This document shows, piece after piece, positions 62,348-64,000 of a stretch of DNA of 64,000 nt. The DNA is from Nocardia amikacinitolerans NBRC 108937 (GTDB lineage: Bacteria > Actinomycetota > Actinomycetes > Mycobacteriales > Mycobacteriaceae). The stretch is taken from the NCBI RefSeq assembly GCF_001612615.1, contig NZ_BDAU01000048.1:1-64000 (forward strand), given 5' to 3'. Numbering within the stretch: the first letter of the stretch is position 1; every line of letters starts with the position of its first letter. The position numbers and the translations under genes are program-made. A model generated the notes under the pieces. It made no database searches. It worked only from the letters and a program-made list of their open reading frames with translations, and was not told where the DNA came from.

Positions 62348-62366
62348 GAACCTGATGGTTCAGTAT
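62343..62366. promoter_or_regulatory. ArsR operator overlapping -10 box and start codon
   Basis: ATACTGAAC (62343-62351) and GTTCAGTAT (62358-62366) are perfect inverted arms with a 6-bp spacer that contains the ATG. Binding here would block both polymerase and, on a leaderless message, define autorepression very directly. Confidence 0.7.
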
Positions 62367-62687
62367 GACTTCCTCGACGCCTCGTTCGGGGCGCTGGCGG
62401 ACCCCACCCGGCGTGGGATCCTCGAGCGCCTCGGCCACGGGCCCGCGACCGTCAGCGAACTGGCCGAGCGTTTCGAGATGACCCTGACCGGCATCAAGAA
62501 GCACATCCGGCTGCTGGAGGACGCGGGCATGATCGTCACGGAGAAGCGGGGCCGGGTCAGGTATTGCCGACTCGGCGAGAACGTCTTCGACCGCGAAGTG
62601 GCGTGGCTGCAGGGTTATCGGCGGATGGTGGAAGCCCGGATGGACCGTCTCGGTGAATTCCTCGAACGAACGGAGCCAGACCAATGA
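62355..62687 (+). CDS. ArsR-family transcriptional regulator
   Basis: A 110-residue winged-helix protein: FGALADPTRRGILERLGHGP, HTH TVSELAERFEMTLTGIKKHI, wing EKRGRVRYCRLGENVFDREV. No paired metal cysteines in the recognition helix, so it is of the ArsR group that pairs with AHSA1 genes, not a metal sensor. The ATG at 62355 is favoured over upstream codons by the leaderless promoter and the operator. Overlaps the next gene by 4 nt. Confidence 0.9.
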   Translation: MVQYDFLDASFGALADPTRRGILERLGHGPATVSELAERFEMTLTGIKKHIRLLEDAGMIVTEKRGRVRYCRLGENVFDREVAWLQGYRRMVEARMDRLGEFLERTEPDQ

Positions 62688-63163
62688 GCACGACAACCCG
62701 CGACGCCGACATCACCACTCCCGTCGATCGGGAGATCCACGTCGAGCGGATCTTCGACGCCCCGCTGGACCGGGTGTGGGACGCCTACAGTCGGATCGAG
62801 CAGCTGGTCCAGTGGTGGGCGCGCGGCAATCGAATGGACGTGGAGCGCTGGGAATTCCGCGAGGGCGGCCACTACCGCTTCGTGGAGAACTCCGAGGACG
62901 GTTCGCACGGCTTCGAGGGGCGGTTCCGCGAGATCACCCCGAAGGAGCGGATCGTGCAGTCCTTCGAGTGGGACGGCATGCCCGCGCACGTTTCCATCGA
63001 CGCCACCACATTCGTCGATCTCGGCGACGGCCGCACCAAGGTCGTCACCGTCAGCCAGTTCCACACGCCGGAAGAGCGCGACGGCATGCTGCAGTCGGGC
63101 ATGTCCGATGGGCTCAACGCCAGCTACCGGAAGCTGGACGAACTGCTCGCCAAGTCGGCCTGA
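62684..63163 (+). CDS. SRPBCC (AHSA1-like) protein
   Basis: A 159-residue helix-grip protein: DREIHVERIFDAPLDRVWDA, WARGNRMDVERWEFREGGHY, EITPKERIVQSFEWDGMPAH and KVVTVSQFHTPEERDGMLQS, all usual in activator-of-Hsp90-like SRPBCC proteins. Translated from the arsR message through an ATGA overlap. The ArsR-AHSA1 pairing is widespread in actinobacteria; the ligand is unknown. Confidence 0.9.
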   Translation: MSTTTRDADITTPVDREIHVERIFDAPLDRVWDAYSRIEQLVQWWARGNRMDVERWEFREGGHYRFVENSEDGSHGFEGRFREITPKERIVQSFEWDGMPAHVSIDATTFVDLGDGRTKVVTVSQFHTPEERDGMLQSGMSDGLNASYRKLDELLAKSA

Positions 63164-63410
63164 GCCGGATCGCCCGCGGGCGGGGTCGAACTGCCTGTCG
63201 ACTCCGCCCGGCGAATCCGCCGATGTTGCTGGGCGCTGGCCGAGCGGTTGAAGCCGCGCAGACCAGTGGCTACGACGTCGACGACCAGATGGCCAAGGGT
63301 TCGATGCCGGGCGATCTCGTCCGGGATCACGCGCGAGCCGCCGAGTCCGACCGCTACGGCGGCGGCCTCCACTGTGGCCGGGGCCGGAAAGCTCCGGGGC
63401 GAAACGTGAT

Positions 63411-64000
63411 TCAGGAACGATCCACGCCGACGCGCCGCTTGCGCGGCTTCAGGTGCAACGCGGGCATCGGCGGAGCGGGGATGCGCTGCTCGGGCGAGTG
63501 ACCGGCGATGTCGGCGAATCGCTCGACCCGGCGGTTCTCCCAGTCCTCGCGCGCGGCCACGATCTCGTCGTGACTGCGCCCGACGAAGTTCCACCACATC
63601 ACCAGTTCCTCGCCGAACGGCTCGCCGCCGATCAGCGCGAAGTGCGCACCGGTGCCGCTGACGAGCCGCAGCTCCGTGCGGTCGGAACCGAGGTAGAACA
63701 GCGGACCCGGCTTGACCTCCGTGTCGGCGGCGGTCACCTCGCCCTCGATCACCAGCAGGGCGTACTCGAAGGCCGGGTCGAGCGGAACGGTGATCTCGGC
63801 GCCGGGATCGATCCGAACGTCGGCGCCGACGATCGGGGTGTAGGCGATGGCGGGCGAGGTCAGGCCGGCGAACGAGCCGATCAGCACGATGGCGCGCACG
63901 CCGTCGGCCTCGTAGACCGGCAGGTCCCGATGCTGTTCGAAGTGCGGGTCGATGCCGGTGCGATGGCCGGGCAGCGCGATCCACAGCTGCAGGCCGTGGC
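63411..64000 (-). CDS. Pirin-family protein, N-terminus cut by window edge
   Basis: The visible ~196 residues begin HGLQLWIALPGHRTGIDPHF, the middle of a pirin fold, and continue with YTPIVGADVRIDPGAEITVP, PLFYLGSDRTELRL, GGEPFGEELVMWWNFVGRSH and the C-terminal PAPPMPALHLKPRKR. This is the second cupin barrel and the MWWNFV signature of pirins (some act as quercetinases). The first barrel lies beyond 64000. The 247 bp after the AHSA1 gene hold nothing I can support. Confidence 0.88.
   Translation of the reverse strand, partial: HGLQLWIALPGHRTGIDPHFEQHRDLPVYEADGVRAIVLIGSFAGLTSPAIAYTPIVGADVRIDPGAEITVPLDPAFEYALLVIEGEVTAADTEVKPGPLFYLGSDRTELRLVSGTGAHFALIGGEPFGEELVMWWNFVGRSHDEIVAAREDWENRRVERFADIAGHSPEQRIPAPPMPALHLKPRKRRVGVDRS

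Noticed and set aside
63124-63984. A 286-codon minus-strand frame near the right edge
   Set aside because: It is an alternative frame of the pirin gene and Arg-rich; the pirin frame has the family motifs.

Overview
The window is high-G+C chromosomal DNA from a mycolic-acid-producing actinomycete, most likely Nocardia or a close relative. The inference rests on gene content and order. There is a dispersed menaquinone locus (menA, menE, menB, menD, mgtA, menG, menJ, grcC1, htpX, yajQ) in nearly the order I know from the Mycobacterium tuberculosis Rv0534-Rv0566 region. It is followed by tRNA-Tyr, tRNA-Thr, tRNA-Met, rpmG, hadAB, tRNA-Trp, secE, nusG, rplK, rplA, rplJ, rplL, mkl, rpoB and rpoC. 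A mycolate-type FAS-II dehydratase (here HadA and HadB in one chain), a complete Mce operon and DUF3558 lipoproteins all fit Mycobacteriales. No rRNA, insertion sequence, prophage or CRISPR array was seen.

Layout. 1-1290: C-terminally cut BTAD/SARP-type regulator with a repetitive Gly/Ala/Pro linker. 1391-9975: menaquinone genes (menA, menE, menB, menD) with a thioesterase that could supply the DHNA-CoA hydrolase step. 9984-13140: small acidic proteins, a mycothiol-dependent-isomerase-like protein and a divergent TetR/aldo-keto reductase pair. 13210-17439: a 1409-residue fusion of molybdopterin nitrate reductase with a CysJ-like NADPH flavoprotein, with a candidate GlnR box upstream. 17569-27060: menG, mgtA, a MarR/cupin pair, menJ, grcC1, htpX, yajQ and small regulators. 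27235-31294: tRNAs, rpmG, hadAB fusion, secE, nusG. 31545-36675: rplK-rplA, an inserted vapBC pair and a drug-type MFS transporter, then rplJ-rplL. 36920-48264: a complete mkl-yrbEAB-mceA-F-mas operon lying between rplL and rpoB. 48762-56298: rpoBC. 56440-58509: a second antitoxin/PIN pair beside a leaderless AAA ATPase with a C-terminal PD-(D/E)XK-type nuclease domain. 58701-64000: secreted and hypothetical proteins, two more regulator/target pairs, a hotdog protein and a cut pirin.

How the genes work together. GrcC1 makes the polyprenyl diphosphate. MenD, MenE and MenB build the naphthoate ring, MenA prenylates it, MenG methylates it and MenJ saturates part of the side chain. menC, menF and menH are not in the window. 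Mkl is the cytoplasmic ATPase for the YrbE permeases, and the six Mce proteins form the envelope-spanning lipid-import conduit. Several regulator genes carry clear palindromes at or next to their own starts.

The non-coding signals are the least expected part. A dispersed palindromic element (about 110-180 bp) occurs near 8.2 kb and 25.1-25.5 kb, and the two full copies keep perfect 21-bp stems through compensatory base changes. A 68-bp tandem repeat lies at 61.5-61.7 kb. About eight genes have a TANNNT-like -10 box 6-8 nt before the start codon, which predicts leaderless mRNAs.
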